Shown here: positions 23,663-31,830 of the stretch, piece after piece
How the letters are laid out: every line of letters starts with the position of its first letter
Numbering within the stretch: the first letter of the stretch is position 1
From: Bacillota bacterium
Lineage (GTDB): Bacteria; Bacillota; Limnochordia; Darwinibacteriales; Darwinibacteriaceae
Direction of reading: 5' to 3'
DNA: 32,248 bases
NCBI GenBank assembly: GCA_012521295.1
Contig: JAAYMS010000057.1
Location: 1 to 32,248, forward strand
Program-made: the position numbers and the translations under genes
Notes under the pieces: model-generated
What the model was told of the DNA's origin: nothing
What the model saw: the letters and a program-made list of their open reading frames with translations, nothing else
The model's database searches: none

Positions 23663-25399
23663 CTAACCCACCAATGGGGTGTTTTCTGATTGGCTGCGGT
23701 GCAGAGCGGCATATACACCTCGCTTGGCAAGAAGTTCTTTGTGATTGCCCTGCTCCTTAATCTCGCCGTCAACCAAGACTACAATGTTGTCTGCATGCTG
23801 AATAGTCGAGAGGCGATGAGCAATGATGATTGTTGTGCGATTTTTGGCGAGACGGTCCAACGCTTCTTGAATCTCATACTCGGTAGCAGTGTCCAGAGCC
23901 GACGTTGCCTCATCAAGAATCAAAATCGGTGGATTCTTGAGGAAGACTCGCGCAATGGAAATACGTTGTTTCTGACCCCCTGACAGCTTAACGCCGCGTT
24001 CACCTACATAGGTGTCATAGCCGTTAGGTAGGCTCATAATGAAATCATGAATCTGGGCTTCTTTGGCTGCCCACACCATTTCATCTTCGGTAGCGTCTGG
24101 GTTACCATACAGGATGTTGTCTCGAATGGTACCGGTGAACAAGAACACATCCTGCTGCACCAAACCAATGCTCTTCCGGAGCGAACTCAGGGTAAACTCG
24201 CGGATATCCCTGCCATCGATCAAAATAGCGCCTTCACTAACATCATAAAAACGCGGTACCAGGTGGCAGAGTGTGGTTTTGCCTCCTCCCGATGGGCCCA
24301 CAAAGGCTGTGGTGGAACCAGCAGGTATCACAAGGTTGATGTCGTTCAGTACCTCTGAAGCATCAGAATACTGGAACGAAACGTTCTTAAACTCAATCTG
24401 ACCCTTTACATCCTTCAGCTCAACGGCATCGGCAGCATCGGTGATGGAAGGCTTAACCTCCATCAATTCCGCGAAACGGTTGAAACCACTCATCCCCTGT
24501 TCAAATTGCTGCGTAAAGCTGATCAAACGGCGGATAGGCTGAAGGAAAAAACTGATAAACATCAGGTACGCGGTCAGGTCAGCTAGGTCAATCTGATCCA
24601 CATACATGAACCAGGCCCCAGCGCCAAGCACTGCAACGTTAAGAAGGTTAGTAAAGAAGTTCAGCCCTGATGAATACTCAGCCATGCAGCGAAAGGCGCT
24701 CTTTCGAGATTGACGGAACGCCTCGTTGGATGCATCGAAACGCTCTGCTTCATAGTCTTCATTGACGAAGCTCTTGACCACACGGATGCCCAACAGGCTG
24801 TTTTCGACATCAGCATTGACATCAGCCTGAAATCTTCTCTCGCGTGTGAAAGCATCGTTCATCTTCTTGCGCCTGGTTAGGGCAAACCATCCAATAATCG
24901 GGATAAAGGCAAAGGAAATCAATGTCAGAGGAACGTTAATCCGCAGGAGATAGAAAAATGAACCGATGAGCATGACAGAAGCAATGAAGAGATCTTCTGG
25001 GCCATGATGTGCCAATTCTACCACATCTCGCAGGTCATTGACTAACCGAGACATGAGGTGGCCCACTTTGTTGTCGTCGAAAAACTTAAAATCCAAGGTC
25101 TGCAGGTGCTTAAAAAGATCCCGCCGCATGCGGTATTCCATATTGACACCCATGACGTGGCCATAGTAATCTACAAAATACTGACACCCTAGACGGGCGA
25201 GATACATGGCAATGAGTGCCACTATCCAAAAAGCTACCGCTCGCATATTCTGATTAGGGATGTAATCCCGCATGAACTCTCGTGTAATCATGGGAAAAAC
25301 CAAATCCATGCCCGCAATTAAGCTGGCACAGATCATATCCATGATGAATAAGCGGCGCTCTTCTTTGTAGTAAGATACGAATCTGCGCAAATTACCCAC
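23663..25399 (-). CDS. half-size ABC exporter (fused membrane and ATPase domains)
   Basis: 578 residues in the MsbA/BmrA-like layout. The transmembrane domain (about 15-310) has hydrophobic segments near 18-40, 53-75, 137-157, 160-178, 245-265 and 275-292. The ATPase domain (about 335-570) carries Walker A G-P-S-G-G-G-K-T-T, the Q-loop V-Q-Q-D-V-F-L-F, signature L-S-G-G-Q-K-Q-R, Walker B I-L-I-L-D-E-A-T-S-A-L-D and switch His in I-I-A-H-R-L-S-T. Such proteins work as homodimers or heterodimers exporting lipids, drugs or peptides. No second half-transporter is adjacent, so a homodimer is likely. It starts at GTG and is the first gene before the aldo/keto reductase. Confidence 0.93.
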   Translation of the reverse strand: MGNLRRFVSYYKEERRLFIMDMICASLIAGMDLVFPMITREFMRDYIPNQNMRAVAFWIVALIAMYLARLGCQYFVDYYGHVMGVNMEYRMRRDLFKHLQTLDFKFFDDNKVGHLMSRLVNDLRDVVELAHHGPEDLFIASVMLIGSFFYLLRINVPLTLISFAFIPIIGWFALTRRKKMNDAFTRERRFQADVNADVENSLLGIRVVKSFVNEDYEAERFDASNEAFRQSRKSAFRCMAEYSSGLNFFTNLLNVAVLGAGAWFMYVDQIDLADLTAYLMFISFFLQPIRRLISFTQQFEQGMSGFNRFAELMEVKPSITDAADAVELKDVKGQIEFKNVSFQYSDASEVLNDINLVIPAGSTTAFVGPSGGGKTTLCHLVPRFYDVSEGAILIDGRDIREFTLSSLRKSIGLVQQDVFLFTGTIRDNILYGNPDATEDEMVWAAKEAQIHDFIMSLPNGYDTYVGERGVKLSGGQKQRISIARVFLKNPPILILDEATSALDTATEYEIQEALDRLAKNRTTIIIAHRLSTIQHADNIVVLVDGEIKEQGNHKELLAKRGVYAALHRSQSENTPLVG

Positions 25400-25555
25400 T
25401 CTATCCTGTCCTTTCCTGCTTCTTCTTATTTAGCATTAATTACTATTCGTTATAGTTGATAAAACCCCTGCATTCAGCCATCCAAACCAGCATAAAGCAG
25501 TGCTGCGTACGAATATTGTAGATAACTACTTATTTGCAGGTCCGGAGGAGTTCCT

Positions 25556-26443
25556 ATGACTAGTCCAGAAATCTTGATTCGCTTAGCATTACTACTTGCA
25601 CTATTCATCGGTCTATCACTAGCTTACCGACGCCTGCTGTACAAACTAATCAGGTTTTTTCCTGGTAGACGCGAGCTGGCAGGACGTCTCCTCGTAATTC
25701 CGGCCGTATTTCTGGCTGTTGGTACCATCTGGCTGACACTATTTTTATACGTTTACCACGGCTTTGATTACCAACCAGATATCTACCGCCGCGGGAGCCG
25801 AGAAACCAACAAGGTTGCCATCACGTTCGACGATGGGCCCAGCCCCGAGTTTACGCCAGCCATCCTCGACATACTTAAAGAGTATGATGTACAGGCAACC
25901 TTCTTTATGGTCGGTTCTCACGTGGAGAAATACCCTGAAGTCGCAAGGCGTGTTGTGGAAGAAGGGCATACTGTAGGTAACCACACATATTCACACCGCA
26001 ACATCCCAACTCTCAGTACAGCAGAGCTCAACTATGAAATCCTGGAAGCGACACGGACAATCTTTGAGGTAACAGGCGAATACCCAGCCTATGTCCGCCC
26101 GCCTCGGGGGATGTATGATGGGCGCTTTCGCCGTTTATCCCATTTGCTGGGGCAAGAAATCATTCTGTGGACTGTATCAAGCCGCGACTGGCGCTACGGA
26201 GTCTCTGCACAGTCCATTATAAGAAATGTCGCCTCCCGGGTCAAAGGAGGCGACATCATCCTGTTCCACGATAGCGGTGCACTGATACGGAGTGAAGGCG
26301 GAAACCGCCGTGCAACGGTTGAAGCTCTGCCTGCCGTGATCGAAGCGATCCGCAATATGGGCCTGGAGATTGTACCCTTGGCAGAGCTGATCCATGATTT
26401 TGAACCAATTGAGTTGTTCCCTGTAGTTGACATGCAAGAATGA
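25556..26443 (+). CDS. membrane-anchored polysaccharide deacetylase (NodB homology domain)
   Basis: 295 residues. Two hydrophobic segments (about 6-23 and 45-66) precede the catalytic domain, so it is membrane-held, with the enzyme outside if the helices form a hairpin. The NodB motifs are complete: T-F-D-D-G-P at 90-95 (catalytic and metal Asp), H-T-Y-S-H at 143-147 (metal His pair), R-P-P-R-G, D-W-R and L-F-H-D-S. The family removes N-acetyl groups from chitin-like polymers, peptidoglycan or xylan. In Gram-positives such proteins often modify wall peptidoglycan (PdaA/PgdA type). It starts at ATG with GGAGGAG 5 nt upstream. It is followed after 10 nt by a GNAT gene. Confidence 0.93.
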   Translation: MTSPEILIRLALLLALFIGLSLAYRRLLYKLIRFFPGRRELAGRLLVIPAVFLAVGTIWLTLFLYVYHGFDYQPDIYRRGSRETNKVAITFDDGPSPEFTPAILDILKEYDVQATFFMVGSHVEKYPEVARRVVEEGHTVGNHTYSHRNIPTLSTAELNYEILEATRTIFEVTGEYPAYVRPPRGMYDGRFRRLSHLLGQEIILWTVSSRDWRYGVSAQSIIRNVASRVKGGDIILFHDSGALIRSEGGNRRATVEALPAVIEAIRNMGLEIVPLAELIHDFEPIELFPVVDMQE

Positions 26444-26453
26444 GGGTGATGGC

Positions 26454-27092
26454 ATGCAGCTTGCCCGTGGTGAACTGAGAGACGTGCGAAGCATGGCTCA
26501 GGTCTATACTGCCGCATTCCCAGAAAGTACAGCATACTACTTCGCCAGGAGTTCCTCAGCCCGGCTTATTCGGGTAGTTCAGTATGGTTTAGAAATCCTA
26601 CTACTCCTAGGTGCAGAGGCACTTGTCGTGAAAAAGAGCAGCGGTGAAATCGCCGGTTACTGCATCTACTCCGGAGCGAAAAGCCAACAAAAGCCATTAG
26701 CAGTTTGGCCAAGGGTACTAGGACGAGCTCTTGCGGCCTCAGTGCGTCTTCGACCATCAGAATTGATGAGGTTAGTGCACAGCAGGATGATCTTCATGCA
26801 TTCAGCAAAGACCGAGCATCCTCTGCCCAAGAAAGCTGGACGCATTCTTTCGATTGCGGTACATCCAAACTCCCAAGGGCAGGGTTTGGGAACCCTGCTG
26901 CTGAAAGGGGCTCTCGCAGAATTAGAGCCCCTTCCGGTCTTGCTTGAAGTAAGAAGCGATAACCCGAGTGCGCAAGCGCTTTACCATAAATCGGGCTTTT
27001 ACCGTTGCGGAAAAACAAAGGACAAGCTTGGCGAATGGATTATTATGGTAAGACCCGGCCGCGACGACGGAGTTCGTCCATCTTGGACCTGA
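26454..27092 (+). CDS. GNAT family N-acetyltransferase
   Basis: 212 residues. The acetyl-CoA binding motif is clear at about 133-150: I-A-V-H-P-N-S-Q-G-Q-G-L-G-T-L-L-L. It is followed by the L-E-V-R-S-D-N-P-S-A-Q-A-L-Y-H-K-S-G-F-Y block typical of RimI-like proteins. The N-terminal 100 residues, which would bind the substrate, are longer and more basic than in RimI. I start at the ATG with GAGGGTGAT just upstream; a TTG 27 nt earlier lies inside the deacetylase gene. The last 50 nt overlap the convergent DUF3006 gene. The acceptor is unknown. Confidence 0.9.
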   Translation: MQLARGELRDVRSMAQVYTAAFPESTAYYFARSSSARLIRVVQYGLEILLLLGAEALVVKKSSGEIAGYCIYSGAKSQQKPLAVWPRVLGRALAASVRLRPSELMRLVHSRMIFMHSAKTEHPLPKKAGRILSIAVHPNSQGQGLGTLLLKGALAELEPLPVLLEVRSDNPSAQALYHKSGFYRCGKTKDKLGEWIIMVRPGRDDGVRPSWT

Positions 27093-27291
27093 TTCGAGCC
27101 CCTGTTTCTGCGGTCTTGTGGGGATCCAACTCTGCTCCCACTACCTTACCATCCTCTAGCTGAACTAACAGCCACATACCTGGCCTGCAGCCTGCAGGCA
27201 GAACGTCTACGGGGCAGTTCAGCCTTCCACTACCATCAAGCAGCAATACCGCTGTCCCCTCTTCAATACGATCCAATACTGCTGAAACCAA
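27043..27291 (-). CDS. DUF3006 family protein
   Basis: An 82-residue soluble protein. The layout matches DUF3006: an opening V-L-D-R-I-E-E-G-T-A-V-L-L, a short beta domain, and a helical end with R-I-R-S-K-M-D-E-L-R-R-R. These small proteins often follow a ComEC-like metallo-beta-lactamase gene, and this one starts 4 nt after that gene's stop. Function unknown in the family. The start is TTG with GGGGAGTGA just before it. Its 3' end overlaps the GNAT gene on the other strand by 50 nt. Confidence 0.85.
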   Translation of the reverse strand: MVSAVLDRIEEGTAVLLLDGSGRLNCPVDVLPAGCRPGMWLLVQLEDGKVVGAELDPHKTAETGARIRSKMDELRRRGRVLP

Positions 27292-27295
27292 TGCA

Positions 27296-28336
27296 TCACT
27301 CCCCTACAAATGCAATCCCTTGGGCTTTGATATCTCTTAGAACAGCAGGTCCGATTCCCCGAATCTGTAACAGATCATCTAGCGATTCAAACGGACGCAG
27401 CCTCAGGATCTCTCCTGCTCGCTGCGCTCCAATATTCCGTATTTTTATCAGTTCCTCGTAGGGAGCTTTATTAATGTCAATCTGGCCAAAAACTCCACCG
27501 TAAAGCGCTGGTTCCCATTCTGTCTCAATCCAATAGTCATTTCCATCGCTGATAACCCGAACAATGCCATAGGCATCAGTTCCATAGAGGATGATTCCCC
27601 TCTGCAGAATTCTTTCTACCACCTGAATATGTGGATGGTCGTACTCACTACACCTGGCAGCCGAGTAAATTGCCACTTCAGGATCGACTGCTTCTAAGAA
27701 CTCTACCGATGTAGACGTGCGGGAACCATGATGCCCTAACTGCAGAATCTGAGCTTTTACTGGATGGCGGCGCCTTAATATTTCCATTTCCGTACGGGCC
27801 TCAATATCTCCTGTCAGCACGATGGCAAAGTCACCATAGACTGCACGTATCGCGAGGCAGGACTCGTGGACGTCTTCTTCTGCCTCAACGGGATTAAGGA
27901 TCTCCAGCGTAAGCGATCCCACATTGAACTTCTCCCCTGCCCGCGGTTCATAATAGCCTGCGTCAGTATCCAAAACTGCATCAATGGCAGCTTCAAAGGC
28001 TGGTGTGAAATGCTCAACACCACTCATCCAAACCTCTTTTACTGGTATCTCCCGCATCACATCAGGCAACTGCCCTATATGGTCTGCATGAGGATGTGTT
28101 ATGATCACCAAATCCAATTCTTCCACGCCAGCTCGCTTAAGCAGCGGAACCACGTCGTACCGGCCTTGATCACCTGCATCAACCAGTACAGCAAAGTTGG
28201 GTCCCTTCAAGAGAGTCGCTTCGGCCTGTCCCACATAGAAAAAGAATGCATTCATGTACTGTTCTGCCGAAGCTGTGATGGCCCCTAGGATAACAATCAA
28301 GAGAACGACAAGAACTCCGACTCTGGTACGGCGCAT
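27296..28336 (-). CDS. exported ComEC-like metallo-beta-lactamase-fold hydrolase with helix-hairpin-helix domain
   Basis: 346 residues. A signal peptide or anchor (R-R-T-R, hydrophobic core at about 7-20, then T-A-S-A-E) sends it outside. The hydrolase domain has the metal motif T-H-P-H-A-D-H (H81, H83, D85, H86), G-D at about 176-177, G-H-H-G-S near 201-205 and D-H-P-H at 233-236, as in the C-terminal domain of ComEC. Residues about 283-340 are two helix-hairpin-helix motifs (I-D-I-N-K-A-P...I-R-N-I-G and I-R-G-I-G-P), the DNA-binding type seen in ComEA. The start is ATG after GAGGTGAG; the open frame begins 24 nt earlier without a suitable site. An extracellular nuclease is plausible but unproven. 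Confidence 0.88.
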   Translation of the reverse strand: MRRTRVGVLVVLLIVILGAITASAEQYMNAFFFYVGQAEATLLKGPNFAVLVDAGDQGRYDVVPLLKRAGVEELDLVIITHPHADHIGQLPDVMREIPVKEVWMSGVEHFTPAFEAAIDAVLDTDAGYYEPRAGEKFNVGSLTLEILNPVEAEEDVHESCLAIRAVYGDFAIVLTGDIEARTEMEILRRRHPVKAQILQLGHHGSRTSTSVEFLEAVDPEVAIYSAARCSEYDHPHIQVVERILQRGIILYGTDAYGIVRVISDGNDYWIETEWEPALYGGVFGQIDINKAPYEELIKIRNIGAQRAGEILRLRPFESLDDLLQIRGIGPAVLRDIKAQGIAFVGE

Positions 28337-28369
28337 CAATCTCACCTCACTATGCTGCATACGTTCATC

Positions 28370-30331
28370 TTACAGACCCTGCAGCCTGATAAACAGCTCA
28401 CGAGCCAAAGGAGCGGCAACGCGGCCCCCAATTCCACCGCCCTCGACGAGAATCGCGAAAGCTAAGTCACGGCCTTGAAAATCTGTTACAAGGCCACCAA
28501 ACCAGGCATGTGTGGTGTTGGCTGCCTCTGCAGTGCCAGTTTTCCCGATCATGTTCAACCCGTCCACCAAAGCAGCTGTTCCTGTACCTTCCTGCACTGT
28601 CCGTCTCAGGATCTCACTCATCTCGGCGGCAGTGTCACGCACCAACACTTCATGAAACTCTGGTTCTTCTTGCCCGAACAGCCGCAGTGTAGGTACGGCC
28701 CCTTCATTGGCAAAAGCGGTAAATATCTGGGCCACATGAAGAGGCGTCAAGAGCACCCGATCTTGTCCTATAGAACTCCATGCCAATGCAACCCGGCTGC
28801 GGGCCGGATCTCCAATTTGGCCAGCTTTGACGCTGAGGCCTAGATCCCAAGCTGTGTCCAACTGCCATCGAGAGAAATACTCTTGCAGGCGTTCTGCACC
28901 TAGATCAAGGCCAACCTGAGCCATAGTTGTATTGATCGAGTGAATCACCGCATCGGGAAGAAGATGCAGCCCAAAGGCCTGCTGTTCAAAATTGCGCACT
29001 ATATTGCCCTCTACCCGCAATTCGCCAGTGTCATTAAACTGGCTGGCAATGGAGTGCACCCCCTGGTCAAGTGCCGCAGCTGCAGTGATGACCTTAAACA
29101 CAGACCCAGGAGGGTAAAGGCCTTGAAAAGCCCGGTTGAACAAGGGCTGTGTCGGATCATTGCTCAAAGCGTCCCAACGCTGGGGGCTGATACCCATCAC
29201 AAATTCGGTCGGATCATAACTTGGTGACGATGCGGCAGCCAAAATCTCACCAGTACCTGCATCAAGAATCACTACTGCGCCAGCGTAATCGCCCAGCACG
29301 GCAGCTGCAGCCTCTTGATATCCCGCATCAATGGTTAGGTGGATGTCTTCTCCATCGACGCGCGGGCGTTCAGCCAGCAGCACAGCTTGTCCTTGTGAGG
29401 GCTGCACATAGAACTTGAGCCCTGGCTGTCCTCTGAGTACATGGTCGAACTCACCTTCTAACCCAGCGCGACCGACGATTTCACCAGCCGTATACTCTCG
29501 CTCTGGGTAGCGAGTAATCATATTAGCGGTGACCTCACCTACGTAGCCGGTAAGATGGCCTGCAGCCGACTCCAACGGATAGGCCCGCGATTCTTCTCGG
29601 CGGAAAAATATCCCTGGAATAGGCCTCAAGATCGGATTTAGACGAGCGTAGTCTTCTTCAGACACGCTAACAAGCGGTACAAACCAGTGTCCCTGAATCC
29701 CGGGCGCCTGATACTTGCTCTTAACATAATCAGGAGAGAGCCCTAGATTCTCTTCGAGTACACTGTACAAGAGCTCCGGATCGGTAATTCGGTCCGGCTG
29801 GACTCCGATACTGACTACAGTTCCTAAGCCAGCCAGCGGATTACCGTGCCGATCAAGAATGCTGCCGCGGGCAGACTCCTCCCGTTCGCGCCGATACTGA
29901 GCATTAAGGCCGTATTCGGGGAAGGGTATATCGTCTTTCCACTGAACCTCCCAGTCAAACAATCCCCTGCGTTGGAGCTCTACAGTCGATTCAATCTCTA
30001 GAGGCTCGAAGAAGCGGCTGGTGTATCGTAGTCTGTAACTATACTCCGCGGCTCGCCACGACTCGGCCGTAGGCTCTAGATCTGTCAGTTCAATGGCCTC
30101 CAGGCCATACGCCTCTGCGAAGCGGGCGAAGCCATCTTCCAACTCTTCTGCCGATGGGCTGGGCCCCTCAGCAGGGAAAAACGCAGCGGCTTTGGCAAAA
30201 TCACGAGCTGAGATGCTCTCCAAATACTCCCGCGCCGCGCCTTCCGGCTGGGGCGCTAGGTAATTCACAGCTAGAAATGCGCCCCCCGACAAGATGACTA
30301 TGATCACCAGCACAATCACTGCCGTCCGCAT
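28370..30331 (-). CDS. class B penicillin-binding protein with NTF2-like N-terminal domain
   Basis: A 653-residue peptidoglycan D,D-transpeptidase. The membrane anchor is at about 4-23. Residues about 28-135 look like the NTF2-like domain of MecA/PBP3-type proteins. The dimerisation/pedestal region is at about 150-320 (R-G-S-I-L-D-R-H-G-N, T-A-G-E-I-V-G-R-A-G-L-E). The transpeptidase domain has S410-V-F-K413 (the acylated Ser), S465-I-N467 and K597-T-G599. It cross-links wall peptides on the outer face and is a beta-lactam target. AGGAGA lies 8-9 nt before the ATG. It sits between trkH (33 nt upstream) and the MBL gene (34 nt downstream) in one likely operon. Whether it has MecA-like low drug affinity cannot be told. 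Confidence 0.94.
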   Translation of the reverse strand: MRTAVIVLVIIVILSGGAFLAVNYLAPQPEGAAREYLESISARDFAKAAAFFPAEGPSPSAEELEDGFARFAEAYGLEAIELTDLEPTAESWRAAEYSYRLRYTSRFFEPLEIESTVELQRRGLFDWEVQWKDDIPFPEYGLNAQYRREREESARGSILDRHGNPLAGLGTVVSIGVQPDRITDPELLYSVLEENLGLSPDYVKSKYQAPGIQGHWFVPLVSVSEEDYARLNPILRPIPGIFFRREESRAYPLESAAGHLTGYVGEVTANMITRYPEREYTAGEIVGRAGLEGEFDHVLRGQPGLKFYVQPSQGQAVLLAERPRVDGEDIHLTIDAGYQEAAAAVLGDYAGAVVILDAGTGEILAAASSPSYDPTEFVMGISPQRWDALSNDPTQPLFNRAFQGLYPPGSVFKVITAAAALDQGVHSIASQFNDTGELRVEGNIVRNFEQQAFGLHLLPDAVIHSINTTMAQVGLDLGAERLQEYFSRWQLDTAWDLGLSVKAGQIGDPARSRVALAWSSIGQDRVLLTPLHVAQIFTAFANEGAVPTLRLFGQEEPEFHEVLVRDTAAEMSEILRRTVQEGTGTAALVDGLNMIGKTGTAEAANTTHAWFGGLVTDFQGRDLAFAILVEGGGIGGRVAAPLARELFIRLQGL

Positions 30332-30363
30332 CAAGCATCTCTCCTTCTCGTGAATTCACATTC

Positions 30364-31830
30364 TTACTGTTTCCAAAAACCAGGGGAAGCAATTACAAGC
30401 ATGGTGAACAGCTCCAAACGGCCTAACAGCATCAAGGCGGAAAGGAACACTTTTAGTGCGCTGCTAAAAACGCTGAAACTGTGACCTGGGCCTACCATAC
30501 CCAGACCAAGGCCAACATTGTTCAGAGTCGCAGAAACCGTAATAGCCGCGCTTGACAAGTCGTAGCCAGCTAGAGAAACGAGTAACGTGCTGCCACCAAA
30601 TATCGCGACATATAACAGCAAGAACGCTGCAATCGCCGAAACCGTCTCTTGCGGGACGACCCGCCCATTTACGGTAATCGGGACTAACGCATGAGTGTGG
30701 AGCATTTGGTTGATCTCCCGCCGGATTAGTTTACCCGCAGTCACTACCCGGATTACTTTCATTCCCCCTGCAGCGGATCCCGCGCTGCCTCCTATGAACA
30801 TCAGCAAAGCTAGAATTCCTTTGCTAAATGCCGGCCATTGATTGAAATCAACGGAGAAATATCCAGTAGTAGTTATTATCGAGCCAACTTGAAAGACTGC
30901 ATTCCGCACGTGTTCAAGCAGCTCTCCACCCGATGTGAGGTATACATTCACAGCAATCAAGAGAGAACTCACGCCAATAATGGCTAAGTACCATTTCAGC
31001 TCCGTATTCACCCGCAGCACATGCCAACGCCGCTGCCACAGCTCATAATAGAGTCCGAAGTTGACACCTGAAACAATCATCAAAACTGATATAGCCCAAA
31101 TAGCAAAGACATTATCGCTGAGCACACTGATGCTGTTGTTAAAGCCTGAGAATCCTCCCGTGCCTACCGTTCCCAGACTCAATGTCAAAGATTCAAAAAT
31201 TGGCAGGCCGCTTAACCGTAGAACAAATGTACCCAAGACAGTAATTCCCAGGTAAACGGTATAGAGGAGTTTTGCCGTGTTAGCAAGCCGAGGTACGAGC
31301 TTGTCTGCTGTTGGGCCAGGTGATTCAGCTTTAAAGATCTGCATTCCACCGATCCCCAATGCTGGCAGGACAGCAAGCGTAAATACCAGAATACCCATAC
31401 CACCGATCCAATGAGAAAACGAACGCCAAAAAAGGATACTGCGTGGTAGGCTTTCTACATTGTCAATTACCGTCGCACCTGTAGTTGTTAGTCCTGACAC
31501 TGATTCGAAAAAAGCGTCAGCAAAGGTGGGCACAGCCTGAGTAAAAACGAAGGGAAGAGCGCCAAATAAAGAGGCCAGAACCCAACCCAGAGTTACTATC
31601 AAAATACCTTCTCGAGCCTTGATAGTGTTAGCCTTGGGTTTCTGAGCCTCCGAATTAACATCGATGAGCCTCAAAACAGCGCCGACGACAGCAGTTATTA
31701 CAACCGACCAGGCAAAAGCTACTGCGGCCGGCTCTCCACATAATAGCGCCACAAGCAAGGGTATCGCCAGAATCAAGGCCTCAATCAGTAGGAGGTTTCC
31801 CAGGACCTTTGTGACCACGCCAAAATTCAC
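30364..31830 (-). CDS. trkH: Trk-type potassium transporter membrane subunit
   Basis: A 488-residue channel-like potassium uptake protein with four pore repeats. The selectivity-filter loops are visible: T-T-T-G-A-T-V (about 115), G-T-V-G-T-G-G-F-S (about 220), T-T-T-G-Y-F (about 316) and L-N-N-V-G-L-G (about 433). About ten hydrophobic segments surround them, and the G-G-S-A-G-S-A-A-G-G-M-K segment before the last repeat is characteristic. It starts at GTG with AAGGAGG 8 nt upstream, inside the end of trkA, so the two genes overlap by 50 nt. TrkA proteins gate this channel by binding nucleotides. Confidence 0.94.
   Translation of the reverse strand: MNFGVVTKVLGNLLLIEALILAIPLLVALLCGEPAAVAFAWSVVITAVVGAVLRLIDVNSEAQKPKANTIKAREGILIVTLGWVLASLFGALPFVFTQAVPTFADAFFESVSGLTTTGATVIDNVESLPRSILFWRSFSHWIGGMGILVFTLAVLPALGIGGMQIFKAESPGPTADKLVPRLANTAKLLYTVYLGITVLGTFVLRLSGLPIFESLTLSLGTVGTGGFSGFNNSISVLSDNVFAIWAISVLMIVSGVNFGLYYELWQRRWHVLRVNTELKWYLAIIGVSSLLIAVNVYLTSGGELLEHVRNAVFQVGSIITTTGYFSVDFNQWPAFSKGILALLMFIGGSAGSAAGGMKVIRVVTAGKLIRREINQMLHTHALVPITVNGRVVPQETVSAIAAFLLLYVAIFGGSTLLVSLAGYDLSSAAITVSATLNNVGLGLGMVGPGHSFSVFSSALKVFLSALMLLGRLELFTMLVIASPGFWKQ

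Noticed and set aside
25400-25555. Promoters for the divergent ABC exporter and deacetylase genes
   Set aside because: The region is AT-rich, but no pair of hexamers with proper spacing stands out on either strand.
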